From positions 72,384-95,462 of the forward strand of contig DDNC01000012.1 in the NCBI GenBank assembly GCA_002340985.1: DNA of 23,079 nt, read 5' to 3'. Position numbers and translations under genes: made by a program. Positions 1 through 8,443 of this stretch are shown here, in pieces. The notes beneath the pieces are model-generated. The model did no database searches. It was not told the origin of the DNA and was given only the letters and a program-made list of their open reading frames with translations. The number at the start of each line of letters is the position of its first letter. Position 1 is the first letter of the stretch. Source of the DNA: Firmicutes bacterium UBA2530 (GTDB lineage: Bacteria; Bacillota; Clostridia; Tissierellales; Sedimentibacteraceae).

Positions 1-1843
1 CAATGGATAAATAAGAGGATTTATCGGTCTTGCTGATGGCATTGATTATGAGCTTCTCAACATCCGTGCTAAGTGTGATAACTCTTATCTGGCCCCCTTC
101 CGACCATTTGTGTGTAATGGTCCTCTTTAATGCCTGGCGAACATATTCCGTAAGCATTTCTGTGTCCTTCACCGATGTTCCGTAATCGCTTATTGTTTCA
201 AGAATTGTATCCATATCCTTTATAGGTATCCCTTCACGCAGCAAATTTCCCAGAATTTTCTGAAGATTACCGTGTGACAATATGGAAGGCACCACCTCAT
301 CCACAAGAAGCTCATTGCTCTTCTTCACATTTGCCAAAAGCTGGTTCAGATCCTGCCTGGAAAGCAATTCATGAGCATGGACTCTGATAATCTCCGACAG
401 GTGAGTTATGAGAACAGACAACGGATCAATTACCGTATAACCGTATATTTCAGCGATTTCCTTCTTATCCTTCGTAATCCATTTGCTTGGGATTCCGTAT
501 GCAGGCTCTATAGTCTCAATTCCGTCAACTTCCCCGGTTAAGCTACCTGGGTCCAGAGCAAGATAGTATTCGACCAATATTTCACCTTTGGCAACCTCTT
601 CTCCCTTGAGCTTTATAACATATTCGTTAGGATTTAGATATCCGTTGTCCCTGAGTCTCACCGAAGGAACAACCATTCCCATTTCCTGTGCAAACTGCCG
701 CCTGAACATGACCACCCTGTCAACAAAATTACCACCGCTAGATTCGTCCACCAACGGTATTAAGCTGTAGCCAACTTCCATTTCAATAGGGTCTATCTGA
801 ATAAGTTCATATATATTATCAATATTTCTGAAATAATCATCTTCTGATTCGGCACTTCTTGCCTCATGAACTTGTTCGTCCTCATGTTCTGCGGCAATTG
901 ATGCAGAATTTGTTTTCAGCAGCTTACTGCCTAAGAGTATAAATACCGCTGCCAGCGAAACAACCTGAGGTATGGGAAATCCAGGAATTGCTGCCATGGA
1001 CAAAATTACTATGCCTGATATTATCAGAACCAAAGGCTGTGATTTTATTTGATTTGTCAGGTCCACATTGAGGCTTGACTCAGATGCGGCCCTTGTTACT
1101 ATCATGCTTGTTGCTGTGGATATGAGAAGCGCAGGTATCTGCGAAACTAATCCGTCTCCCACGGTTGCTATTGAATATGTCTGGAGCACTTCTGTGAACG
1201 TGCTTCCGCTCTGTACCATTCCTATAATCACACCGCCCACAAAGTTTATGCCGGTTATGACAATGGACATTATGGAATCGCCCTTAACGAATTTTGTGGC
1301 TCCATCCATGGCCCCATAAAAATCTGCTTCTCGTTGAATATTACTCCTTCTTTTCTTAGCCTCCTGCTCTGTAATAATACCGGAACTGAGGTCGGCATCA
1401 ATTGCCATTTGCTTACCCGGCATTGCATCAAGTGTAAATCTTGCGGTAACCTCCGCAACTCTTTCTGCACCCTTAGTAATTACTATAAACTGTACTAGAA
1501 CAATAATCAGAAATATTATAAATCCTACTACAGCGCTGCCCTGCAGAACAAAATTGCCGAATGTTGCTATTACAGCTCCTGCATGCCCGCCGTTCGTCAA
1601 TATAAGCCTGGTTGAAGAAACGTTCAGCGAAAGCCTGAACAGCGTGGTTATGAGCAAAAGAGACGGAAATACAGAGAATTCAAGTGCCTCTTTTATATAC
1701 ATAGTTGTTAGCAGTATGATTATTGAAATCGCTATATTGATAATAAACATCAAGTCCAGTATAAACGGAGGCAACGGAATTATTATCATAAGCACTACTG
1801 CAATTATAAATAGAGAAATAGAATTATTTAATATGCTTCTCAT
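1..1843 (-). CDS. flhA: Flagellar export gate protein FlhA (3' end outside window)
   Basis: FlhA is the largest component of the flagellar type III export gate. Its N-terminal membrane half channels proton motive force and its cytoplasmic half docks export chaperones and substrates. The reading frame is open from an ATG at 1843 to the window edge (614 codons); the family is usually near 680-700 residues, so roughly the last 70-90 residues are missing. The N-terminal part is strongly hydrophobic with several membrane helices. The cytoplasmic FHIPEP-type loop lies around residues 135-175 (LDAMPGKQMAIDADL followed by GIITEQEAKKRR). The soluble domain follows an acidic linker near residue 315. 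The start lies 5 bases after the flhB stop and has an AAAGGAT ribosome binding site overlapping the flhB end. It is the last visible gene of the flgB-led operon. Identity is very secure. Confidence 0.97.
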   Translation of the reverse strand, partial: MRSILNNSISLFIIAVVLMIIIPLPPFILDLMFIINIAISIIILLTTMYIKEALEFSVFPSLLLITTLFRLSLNVSSTRLILTNGGHAGAVIATFGNFVLQGSAVVGFIIFLIIVLVQFIVITKGAERVAEVTARFTLDAMPGKQMAIDADLSSGIITEQEAKKRRSNIQREADFYGAMDGATKFVKGDSIMSIVITGINFVGGVIIGMVQSGSTFTEVLQTYSIATVGDGLVSQIPALLISTATSMIVTRAASESSLNVDLTNQIKSQPLVLIISGIVILSMAAIPGFPIPQVVSLAAVFILLGSKLLKTNSASIAAEHEDEQVHEARSAESEDDYFRNIDNIYELIQIDPIEMEVGYSLIPLVDESSGGNFVDRVVMFRRQFAQEMGMVVPSVRLRDNGYLNPNEYVIKLKGEEVAKGEILVEYYLALDPGSLTGEVDGIETIEPAYGIPSKWITKDKKEIAEIYGYTVIDPLSVLITHLSEIIRVHAHELLSRQDLNQLLANVKKSNELLVDEVVPSILSHGNLQKILGNLLREGIPIKDMDTILETISDYGTSVKDTEMLTEYVRQALKRTITHKWSEGGQIRVITLSTDVEKLIINAISKTDKSSYLSI

Positions 1844-1848
1844 TATAG

Positions 1849-2907
1849 TTATCCTTTTTTCTTAATCCTGTAAACCCATGCCAGTATTTCTGCAACCGGT
1901 TCATAATATTCCAACGGTATTTCCCTGTTTAGCTCCGCACCGGCATACAATGCTCTGGCAAGAGGAACATCTTCAACAATGCTGATGCTGTGCTCCTCGG
2001 CCTTACCGATTATCCTCAATGCAAGCTCGTCCATTCCCTTGGCTACAACTACAGGTGCATTGTCTTTTTCAATATCATATTTAATGGCTACAGCATAGTG
2101 CGTTGGGTTTCTTACTATTACATCCGCCTTCGGTACCTGCTGCATCATTCTCGACATTGACATGGCCCGCTGCTTTTCCTTGATTTTTCCCTTAATCTGA
2201 GGATTTCCCTCCAGTTGCTTGTATTCTTCCTTAACTTCCTGCTTGCTCATCATGATTTTTTTCTCGTATTCCCACCATGAATAGAAGAAATCGAACGCCG
2301 AAATTGCTGCGAATGCTATAATCACACTTTTTATAATAGCCATTATTGAGGATGATATAAATTCGATTCCAGACAGCAAACTTACCGTTGACAGCTTAGG
2401 CACCTGCAGCAGCCTGTCTATAATGGATGAATAAATCACATATCCCAATATTGTTATTTTAATCAAATTTTTCAGCACATCCACAACGGCACGGAGTGAA
2501 AACATCCTTTTTATGCCCGACAGTGGGTTAAGCTTTGATAATTTGAACTTTATATTTTCTCTGGTAATCAGGAATTTTGTCTGTGCTCCAGTAAAAACTA
2601 CCGTTGAAAGTATAACCGCTGCCATCAGGAGTCCGCATGAGGCAAAGACCGCAAAGGCTATGTCCTTAAATGTTCTGGCTATAAATGCATCTGTTATGCT
2701 GTGAGTTGAGATCATAAGAGAAATATATTTATACAGCACGTCTGATGTGTATCTATAAATATGTGACGACCAGAAGCTGAGTATGGTAAAGGATACCGCA
2801 ATTACTCCCACGGTTACCACGTCTTTGCTTTGAAAAATATTTCCCTTTTTCCTTTCGTCCTTCCGCTTCTTGGGGGAGGCCTTTTCGGTTTTATCTTCGC
2901 CTGCCAT
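1849..2907 (-). CDS. flhB: Flagellar export gate / substrate-specificity switch protein FlhB
   Basis: FlhB sits in the export gate and switches secretion from rod-hook to filament substrates after autocleavage. The 352-residue protein begins with a lysine-rich cytoplasmic segment (EKASPKKRKDERKKG), as the family does, and has four hydrophobic stretches between about residues 30 and 210. The cleavage motif Asn-Pro-Thr-His is intact at residues 267-270 within VRNPTHYAVAIKY, so autoproteolysis between Asn267 and Pro268 is expected. The C-terminal FlhB-C domain (VEDVPLARALY) is complete. The gene starts 8 bases after fliR with an AGAGGGAT ribosome binding site and is followed by flhA after 5 bases. 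Some Clostridia carry a fused FliR-FlhB; here the two genes are separate. Confidence 0.98.
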   Translation of the reverse strand: MAGEDKTEKASPKKRKDERKKGNIFQSKDVVTVGVIAVSFTILSFWSSHIYRYTSDVLYKYISLMISTHSITDAFIARTFKDIAFAVFASCGLLMAAVILSTVVFTGAQTKFLITRENIKFKLSKLNPLSGIKRMFSLRAVVDVLKNLIKITILGYVIYSSIIDRLLQVPKLSTVSLLSGIEFISSSIMAIIKSVIIAFAAISAFDFFYSWWEYEKKIMMSKQEVKEEYKQLEGNPQIKGKIKEKQRAMSMSRMMQQVPKADVIVRNPTHYAVAIKYDIEKDNAPVVVAKGMDELALRIIGKAEEHSISIVEDVPLARALYAGAELNREIPLEYYEPVAEILAWVYRIKKKG

Positions 2908-2915
2908 ATATCCCT

Positions 2916-3686
2916 CTATGTTATCAACATACTTATGCTGTTTCTCATAGTATCAAACATCAATGTTATCGTTTTGTCTATAAATGTTGCAAACACAGGT
3001 ATCAAAGCTATCATCAGCAAAAGCCCAGCTAAAATTTTAAGTTGGACATTTACAGAAAAAACCTGTATCTGGGGAATTGCCTTCATCAATATTCCAATAC
3101 CTGATTCAAGTATTATTTCAACAGCTATGACAGGCATGGCAAGCTTCAGGGAAAGTATGAGTATTTCCTGAAACATTTCCACCATGCTGTAAAACAGGTT
3201 GTGTGGTATTGAAAATTTTCCTATTTCTATCATTTTACATGAAGTAATAAATATATGTATAAGCGTCAGGTGTCCATCTGCTCCGAAAAACACCAGCAGA
3301 AGAATAATGTTCAGGAAGCTTCCGGATATACCCATTGACAAATTGCTGTGTGGATCGTATATCTTAGACATTGACATACCCATCTGCATATCCAGTATTT
3401 CGCCGCTTATTACAACTGTAGAAAAAAACATGGTTATAATGTAGCCTATTATGTAACCCAAAAATAATTCCTTGGCTATAAGCACGGCATATTCTATAAT
3501 TGAACCCACTGCCATATCTCCCTGAGGTGGCAGCATGCCATAAACGGTTATGGTTAAAAACAAACTTAAGCCCGTTCTAAGCGACATAGGAAGATTTCCT
3601 CTTCCGAATATTTGGTTGAAAAACACACAACCACTCATTCTTGCCAATATTAATAAAAAATACGTTAAATCTCCCGAAAGTTCCAT
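2916..3686 (-). CDS. fliR: Flagellar export gate protein FliR
   Basis: FliR is a core membrane protein of the export gate and forms a spiral pore with FliP and FliQ. The 256-residue product is nearly all hydrophobic helices, has the family length and shows typical sequence: an N-terminal LARMSGCVFFNQIFG segment, then an FGRGNLP/RTGLSLFL region. A GEILDMQMGMSMSKIYDP segment lies near residues 93-112. The ATG at 3686 has GGAGA upstream, inside the end of fliQ, and 10 bases separate the two genes. flhB follows after 8 bases, matching the usual fliP-fliQ-fliR-flhB order. Nothing in it looks truncated. Confidence 0.97.
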   Translation of the reverse strand: MELSGDLTYFLLILARMSGCVFFNQIFGRGNLPMSLRTGLSLFLTITVYGMLPPQGDMAVGSIIEYAVLIAKELFLGYIIGYIITMFFSTVVISGEILDMQMGMSMSKIYDPHSNLSMGISGSFLNIILLLVFFGADGHLTLIHIFITSCKMIEIGKFSIPHNLFYSMVEMFQEILILSLKLAMPVIAVEIILESGIGILMKAIPQIQVFSVNVQLKILAGLLLMIALIPVFATFIDKTITLMFDTMRNSISMLIT

Positions 3687-3696
3687 AAAATCTCCG

Positions 3697-3963
3697 TCAA
3701 TGAACCGTAAGCATCAGCTCAAATATGTAGTATGTAAAGTCAGCCATTACTTCCATCATCCATGGTCCTGCCATTATAAGTATTATCGCCGTAATAAAAA
3801 GCTTCGGAACAAACGTGAGCGTCTGTTCATGTATTTGAGTTGCTGCTTGAAATACTGCTATTACCAGTCCTATTATCAGGCTTAAAATCAAAATTGGTGC
3901 TCCAATCTTGATTGCCGTGGCGGCCGCAGCCTGCATTATCTCCATTGTAAGTGAAATGCTCAT
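3697..3963 (-). CDS. fliQ: Flagellar export gate protein FliQ
   Basis: FliQ is the small two-helix subunit of the FliP-FliQ-FliR export channel in the inner membrane. The 88-residue product has the family size, two hydrophobic helices (about residues 15-40 and 52-78) and the characteristic connecting region QAATQIHEQTLTFVPK. The start is ATG at 3963 with AGGAGA about 5-6 bases upstream. It lies 15 bases after fliP and 10 bases before fliR, so it is part of the same polycistronic message. Confidence 0.96.
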   Translation of the reverse strand: MSISLTMEIMQAAAATAIKIGAPILILSLIIGLVIAVFQAATQIHEQTLTFVPKLFITAIILIMAGPWMMEVMADFTYYIFELMLTVH

Positions 3964-3978
3964 GCTTTTCTCCTATGG

Positions 3979-4725
3979 TTAAAAATTAAAGGTTGTAACC
4001 AGCGTCTTAAACAGCAGCGACCATCCGTCCACAATGACAAACAGCAGTATCTTGAATGGCATTGAAATCATTACAGGTGGCAGCATCATCATTCCCATTG
4101 ACATAAGCACACTGGATACTATCATATCAATAACCAAAAACGGTATGAAGAGCAAGAATCCTATTATAAATGCCCTTTTTAGCTCGCTGGTTATAAAAGA
4201 TGGTATAATTACTGTTATAGGAAGCTCTCCCACATTTTCGGCATTATTTATTTCCTCACTGTTTGCCATGTCCGTAAACATCTGAAGCTCGCTTTTTCCT
4301 GTCTGCTTAAGCATCCATACCTTCAGCGGCTGCGATGCTTTGTCATAAAATTCATTTTGTGTTATCTCTTCGTTTTTATACGGTTCATATGCCGTCGTAT
4401 TTATTTCATCAATTACCGGAGACATTACGAACAGTGTAAGAAGCAAAGCAATTCCCACCAGAACTTGGTTTGGGGGCGTCTGCTGGAGTCCCATGGCATT
4501 TTTTAAAAATGACAGTACAATAATTATTCTGGTAAATGATGTCATCATTATCAATATTGACGGGAGAAGCGTCATAACAGTAAGAAGAACTAAAATCTCC
4601 ACTGTTTCTGCCGCATTTCCGTTTATGTCCATGTTTATGACTCCGCCATATACTGTCTTTACCCTGGCAAGCATCATTAAAATCACAATTGTTATCAATT
4701 TATATTTTTTTAAGTATTTAATCAT
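3979..4725 (-). CDS. fliP: Flagellar export gate protein FliP
   Basis: FliP forms the central pentamer of the flagellar export channel. The chosen start, ATG at 4725, gives 248 residues, the family length, and begins with a basic segment plus a hydrophobic stretch (MIKYLKKYKLITIVILMML) that resembles the cleavable signal sequence many FliP proteins carry. The frame is open upstream to 4824, but that would overlap fliO and would hide the signal sequence. Family blocks are clear: TSFTRIIIVLSFLKNAMG, then QTPPNQVLVGIALLLTLFVM, and the C-terminal SELKRAFIIGFLLFIPFLVI and GMMMLPPVMISMPFKILLF. The start has only a modest ribosome binding site (GGGAA), 16 bases after the fliO stop, which suggests coupling to upstream translation. 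Confidence 0.97.
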   Translation of the reverse strand: MIKYLKKYKLITIVILMMLARVKTVYGGVINMDINGNAAETVEILVLLTVMTLLPSILIMMTSFTRIIIVLSFLKNAMGLQQTPPNQVLVGIALLLTLFVMSPVIDEINTTAYEPYKNEEITQNEFYDKASQPLKVWMLKQTGKSELQMFTDMANSEEINNAENVGELPITVIIPSFITSELKRAFIIGFLLFIPFLVIDMIVSSVLMSMGMMMLPPVMISMPFKILLFVIVDGWSLLFKTLVTTFNF

Positions 4726-4741
4726 TTCTGTTCCCGCAAGG

Positions 4742-5017
4742 TTATTTTTTAAAAAATTTGTCCAGCATCTTGCTGAAATCCGCCTGTTTTTCCAAGATAT
4801 CACTTTCAAAAGGCTTAAAGTCATCTAGTTCCTTTAAAATATTTATGCTCTTTTCAGTGATGCCCAACAGATAAAATTTTCCGTCTATTTCAGCAATGGC
4901 AAGAAAATTATTTTGTCCCAGCATTATCCTGTCCACAATGCTAATGTGTTTTGACCTTAATGTTAAATTAGTCTTTGTCGAAAGCCATTTTGTGCTGTAA
5001 TAGGTTAAAACAAGCAC
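4742..5017 (-). CDS. fliO: Flagellar biosynthesis protein FliO (FliZ of Bacillus); start probably further upstream
   Basis: FliO is a small single-pass membrane protein that helps assemble the FliP ring. It is assigned from its position between cheY and fliP, its size, and the IVDRIMLGQNNFLAIAEIDGKFYLLGITEKSINIL region, which matches the family's C-terminal domain. The coordinates use the first ordinary start codon (GTG, 5017; 91 residues), which leaves only a stub of the membrane helix (LVLTYY). The same frame is open upstream to the cheY TAG stop at 5078-5080 and adds a hydrophobic segment (DILSLILSIAGIAIV) that completes a normal transmembrane helix. No ATG, GTG or TTG occurs there. A GGATAGGGG sequence over the cheY stop is followed by CTG at 5074 and ATT at 5071. 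The true protein is probably about 105-110 residues with a non-standard start. Confidence 0.85.
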   Translation of the reverse strand: MLVLTYYSTKWLSTKTNLTLRSKHISIVDRIMLGQNNFLAIAEIDGKFYLLGITEKSINILKELDDFKPFESDILEKQADFSKMLDKFFKK

Positions 5018-5077
5018 AATGGCTATACCTGCAATTGAAAGTATAAGAGATAAAATATCCTTTATTCTAATCAGCCC

Positions 5078-5440
5078 CTATCCAAGTATGCCTTGAACTG
5101 TTTTAAGCACTCTGTCAGCCTTAAAGGGCTTTACAATGAAGTCCTTTGCACCGCTTCTTATTGCTTCCACAACCATTGACTCCTGTCCCATTGCTGAGCA
5201 CATTACAATTTTGGCGTTTGGGTCTATTTCCTTTATTTCCTTCAGAGCCTCAAGTCCATTTTTATTTGGCATTGTAATGTCCATTATAACCAGATCAGGT
5301 TTTTCCGCCTTATACATCTGAACAGCTATCTCTCCGTCAGGACTCTCAAGCAAATTTTCATAACCGTTCTTTTTCAACGTATCCTTAATCATCATTCTCA
5401 TAAATGCGGCATCGTCAACTATTAATATTTTACCTTCCAT
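5078..5440 (-). CDS. cheY: Chemotaxis response regulator CheY
   Basis: CheY is the single-domain response regulator that, when phosphorylated by CheA, binds the motor switch and changes rotation. The 120-residue product is a bare receiver domain. The acidic pocket is Asp9-Asp10 (ILIVDDAAFMR), the phosphoacceptor is Asp54 (LVIMDITMPNKNG), the switch Ser is residue 82 (CSAMGQ) and the conserved Lys is residue 104 (VKPF). ATG at 5440 is chosen over an in-frame GTG at 5452 because that GTG is part of the GGAGG ribosome binding site of the ATG. Its place between fliY and fliO is the same as in the B. subtilis fla/che operon, so a motor role is likely. The gene ends in TAG in the same reading frame as fliO. 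Confidence 0.96.
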   Translation of the reverse strand: MEGKILIVDDAAFMRMMIKDTLKKNGYENLLESPDGEIAVQMYKAEKPDLVIMDITMPNKNGLEALKEIKEIDPNAKIVMCSAMGQESMVVEAIRSGAKDFIVKPFKADRVLKTVQGILG

Positions 5441-5459
5441 TTTTTCCTCCACTTACTCC

Positions 5460-6578
5460 TTATAATGTTATTTTAATTAGTTCATCTTTTTTTGCTATTT
5501 CAACTATTCTTACTCCAAAGTTGTCATTTACAACAACAACCTCACCTTTTGCTATGAGCTGCCCGTTTACAATAATATCAACCAATGCTCCTGCCTGTTT
5601 GTCCAGCTCTATTATTGTACCCTGTGCAAATTCGAGTATATCCTTTATCTGCCTCTTGGTTCTTCCTATTTCTACGCTTATTTCCAGAGGAACCGACAGT
5701 ATTAACTCAAGGTTTGACATCTGCTCGTCAGACAGCATATCCTCTTCCTCAATTTCTTCCAGCGCTATGGTTCTTACGCTGACAGGCTGTTGCTCCTTTT
5801 TTCTATGCTTTATTTTTTTAGGCATGCCGCTTTTTGCAGGCACTCTTTCAACGTATGGTTTTTCTTCATACTCATATTCATCTTCATCGTCATCTTCTTC
5901 ATAGTTTTCCTGCTTGTTTCCTTTTGCGGCATATTCAACCTGCTGCTCATTTACTGCACCGGCTTCATGTTCTACAACATCCGTACTCTTGAGAAAATTA
6001 GATATTATATCCTTTGCCAAAGATACAGGCATTACATTAATAAACTGGCTTTGAACACTGCCTTCGATGAAAAGCTCAAAACTCACTGCAACTATTACAT
6101 CACTGTCCATGAAATATTTATTTTTGAACTCTGTTTTGTCATCTATTTCATATGCCATCGGAGTTGAAATATTGATTGGTTTTCCAAGAAAATCCGATAA
6201 TGCGGTTGCTGCAGAACCCATCATCTGGTTCATAACCTCACATATGGCACTTGTATTGATTTCATCCATCTCAAATTCATCATCCGGTATAGATTGACCA
6301 AGAAGTATTTCAATAATGGATTTTGCATCCATCCTCTTCCATATCATCAGATTTACACCGCTTAAGCCTTCAACGTAATTTATCTCAACTCCGATTGCCG
6401 GCTCCAAATTTTCATAGCTCAAATCTCTTGCTTCAATAACATTAACCTTCGGTATTGTTATTTCGACCCGTTTTCCAAGCAGCGAGGACAGTGACGTAGC
6501 AGAAGAGCCCAAGCTTATATTCATTACTTCTCCTATTACATCCCGTTCCATATCAGAAAATATTTTTTCGTTTAACAT
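5460..6578 (-). CDS. fliY: Flagellar motor switch phosphatase FliY (CheC-like plus FliN domain)
   Basis: FliY replaces FliN in the C-ring of many Gram-positive bacteria and dephosphorylates CheY-P at the motor. The 372-residue protein has a CheC-like half with two intact phosphatase motifs of the form (D/S)-x3-E-x2-N-x22-P: Glu17/Asn20/Pro43 and Glu114/Asn117/Pro140. Next comes a low-complexity linker, very acidic then basic (about residues 225-265), and a C-terminal SpoA/FliN domain (residues about 290-372, ILSVPLEISVEIGRTKRQI). ATG at 6578 is preferred over TTG at 6593 because AGGGAG lies just upstream, over the fliM stop. B. subtilis FliY has an N-terminal EIDALLN-type CheY-binding peptide; this one starts directly at the CheC domain and lacks it. 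Confidence 0.96.
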   Translation of the reverse strand: MLNEKIFSDMERDVIGEVMNISLGSSATSLSSLLGKRVEITIPKVNVIEARDLSYENLEPAIGVEINYVEGLSGVNLMIWKRMDAKSIIEILLGQSIPDDEFEMDEINTSAICEVMNQMMGSAATALSDFLGKPINISTPMAYEIDDKTEFKNKYFMDSDVIVAVSFELFIEGSVQSQFINVMPVSLAKDIISNFLKSTDVVEHEAGAVNEQQVEYAAKGNKQENYEEDDDEDEYEYEEKPYVERVPAKSGMPKKIKHRKKEQQPVSVRTIALEEIEEEDMLSDEQMSNLELILSVPLEISVEIGRTKRQIKDILEFAQGTIIELDKQAGALVDIIVNGQLIAKGEVVVVNDNFGVRIVEIAKKDELIKITL

Positions 6579-6589
6579 ATATAGCTCCC

Positions 6590-7576
6590 TCAACGTATAA
6601 TTTTGTTTATCCTTATTACACCTTTATTTCTTCTGGTTCCCCACTTTCCTTCAAACCATTTTTCGCCGTCAACATTGATATCCACATCGGAATTAGCCTT
6701 TTTATCCAAAATTATCAAATCACCAACCTGCATATTCACTACGTCCTGCAATGTAGCCTGCGCACTTCCCAGCGTGCCTGCTACGGTAAGCTTTGAAAAT
6801 TTCAATGAATCCATAATAGCAGCTCTTTGCTCTTCGATGCTTTGCTCTGACCTTTTGTTACTATTCCTGAGCATCGTACTTGCTTTCTTGAATATTTCAT
6901 CTAAAATACTTGAAGGTATACAAATTGTGAGTTTTCCACTTGATTGATTCAATGAGACATTTAGTACAATTATAACCACTGTATCGTTGTAGTTTATTGA
7001 TTGAATAAACCTTGCATTTGTCTCAACCTTAGAAAGCTCTGTCTCAATTTCCATAGTGCTTTCCCATGTGCCTCCCATCAGCTTCACAAGCTGCTTTATC
7101 ATATTGCCAAGAAGAGACAGCTCAATATCAGTATAATCTCTCAGATTCCCATATTCTTCACCGCTTCCACCCAGGAGTCTGTCAATAATTACAAATGAAA
7201 GTGGTTTTGACACCTCCATCAAAATCTGGCTGTCTGCCATGGTCTTATCAGGATACTTAACATCTATAAGCCCCATCAAAACATAGTCATCCAAAGCGTT
7301 GTTAAATTCATGAAATATGCTTTCCTCCACCTGCTCAACCGTAACATCACACATAAGCCTCAGGCTTGATGTAAGCTGTGATGTTACCATTCTACAGTAA
7401 TTTTCATAAATACCCTTTAGCAATTTTATGGTTTCTTTAGTTATTTTTTTAGGACTTCTGAAATCATATTCTTTAATTTTCTTTTCGCTGGCTTCCAGCT
7501 CTTGTATGCTAACATCACCGCTGCTCAGATTGTTGAGCAGTTCGTCTATCTGGCTCTGTGATAATATTTCTGCCAT
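6590..7576 (-). CDS. fliM: Flagellar motor switch protein FliM
   Basis: FliM forms the wall of the C-ring and receives CheY-P. The 328-residue protein has all three parts: the N-terminal CheY-P docking peptide LSQSQIDELLN (residues 5-15), a central CheC-like domain with the GGSG motif at 136-139, and a C-terminal SpoA domain (about 255-328, GTLGSAQATLQDVVNMQVGD). The start has a GAGGG site 8 bases upstream. It begins only 28 bases after motB, so there is no room for fliL, which normally lies just upstream of fliM in Bacillus. fliY follows, with its ribosome binding site overlapping the fliM TGA. Confidence 0.97.
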   Translation of the reverse strand: MAEILSQSQIDELLNNLSSGDVSIQELEASEKKIKEYDFRSPKKITKETIKLLKGIYENYCRMVTSQLTSSLRLMCDVTVEQVEESIFHEFNNALDDYVLMGLIDVKYPDKTMADSQILMEVSKPLSFVIIDRLLGGSGEEYGNLRDYTDIELSLLGNMIKQLVKLMGGTWESTMEIETELSKVETNARFIQSINYNDTVVIIVLNVSLNQSSGKLTICIPSSILDEIFKKASTMLRNSNKRSEQSIEEQRAAIMDSLKFSKLTVAGTLGSAQATLQDVVNMQVGDLIILDKKANSDVDINVDGEKWFEGKWGTRRNKGVIRINKIIR

Positions 7577-7604
7577 CTAAATTGCCCTCATTCCATAATT
7601 TTTG

Positions 7605-8408
7605 CTAATCTATATAAGTGTTGCTCTTGTATTCCGCTTCATTAGAGTTTTTATCTTTATTTATTGTTTCCTGTATCTTCTTTGTATAACTTATAGGGTA
7701 TCCTTTCCTGCTGATATATATTTCAACCCTTCTGTTCTTTGCTCTTCCTTCGGCTGTACTATTATCGGCAATAGGACTGTATAATCCATAGCCTATGGAC
7801 AAATATTTCGCCGGTGATATTACATTTTTGTTCTCTAAATATTTGAGAACCACGTTAGCTCTGTCTGTTGACAGAGAACGGTCAATATCGGTTCTGTCAT
7901 ATGCAACCTCTGCAGTGTGTCCTGCAATTATAACTTCTTCAACATATTCATCAACCATTTTCAAGCCTTCACCCAGTACATCCAGCACCTGTCTTCCGCT
8001 TGTCTCCAATATATCGCTATAGCCTCTGAATGTAACAGTATCTGAAAATCGTATGAATACATATTCTTCACTCCTGCTTACCTCAACCTGCTCGTGCAGA
8101 TTGTTTTCATCAATATATTGCTTAAGCAGCGTGTAAAGCTGATCCATTTCATCTGATTCCTGTGGATTCTCAGTCAGTTCTGGTACCTCTCCTTCTCCGT
8201 CTCTGTCGGAAGGAGCCCCCTGTGAATAATAAACCTCCGGATTCATCTGCTTGGAAAATGACGCAACTATAGCTGCAAATTTTGCCGCATCAACTGTTGA
8301 CATAGCATAAAGCAATATGAAAAATGTCAGCAGCAATGTTACCATGTCACTGTATGTTTCCAGCCAGCTTGCACCTCCGCCGGTATCTGATCTTTTCTTT
8401 CTCGCCAT
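7605..8408 (-). CDS. motB: Flagellar stator protein MotB
   Basis: MotB anchors the stator to peptidoglycan and carries the ion-binding Asp. The 267-residue protein has a basic N-terminus (MARKKRSD), then one transmembrane helix (about residues 20-40) that starts with ETYSDMVTLLLTFF; Asp21 is the expected ion-binding residue. A plug/linker region follows, then an OmpA-like peptidoglycan-binding domain (about 120-245) with IIAGHTAEV, LSTDRANVV and EGRAKNRRVEIYIS. The start has AGGGG five bases upstream. Paired with motA 35 bases upstream. I cannot decide from sequence alone whether it uses protons or sodium. Confidence 0.97.
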   Translation of the reverse strand: MARKKRSDTGGGASWLETYSDMVTLLLTFFILLYAMSTVDAAKFAAIVASFSKQMNPEVYYSQGAPSDRDGEGEVPELTENPQESDEMDQLYTLLKQYIDENNLHEQVEVSRSEEYVFIRFSDTVTFRGYSDILETSGRQVLDVLGEGLKMVDEYVEEVIIAGHTAEVAYDRTDIDRSLSTDRANVVLKYLENKNVISPAKYLSIGYGLYSPIADNSTAEGRAKNRRVEIYISRKGYPISYTKKIQETINKDKNSNEAEYKSNTYID

Positions 8409-8443
8409 AATAGCCCCTACTTATTATAATTTTTAAAATATCT

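Noticed and set aside
5075..5083. cheY-fliO as a single read-through protein across TAG
   Set aside because: The two share a frame, but CheY ends at its normal length and a GGATAGGGG site suggests separate initiation. Kept only as an alternative under the fliO start finding.
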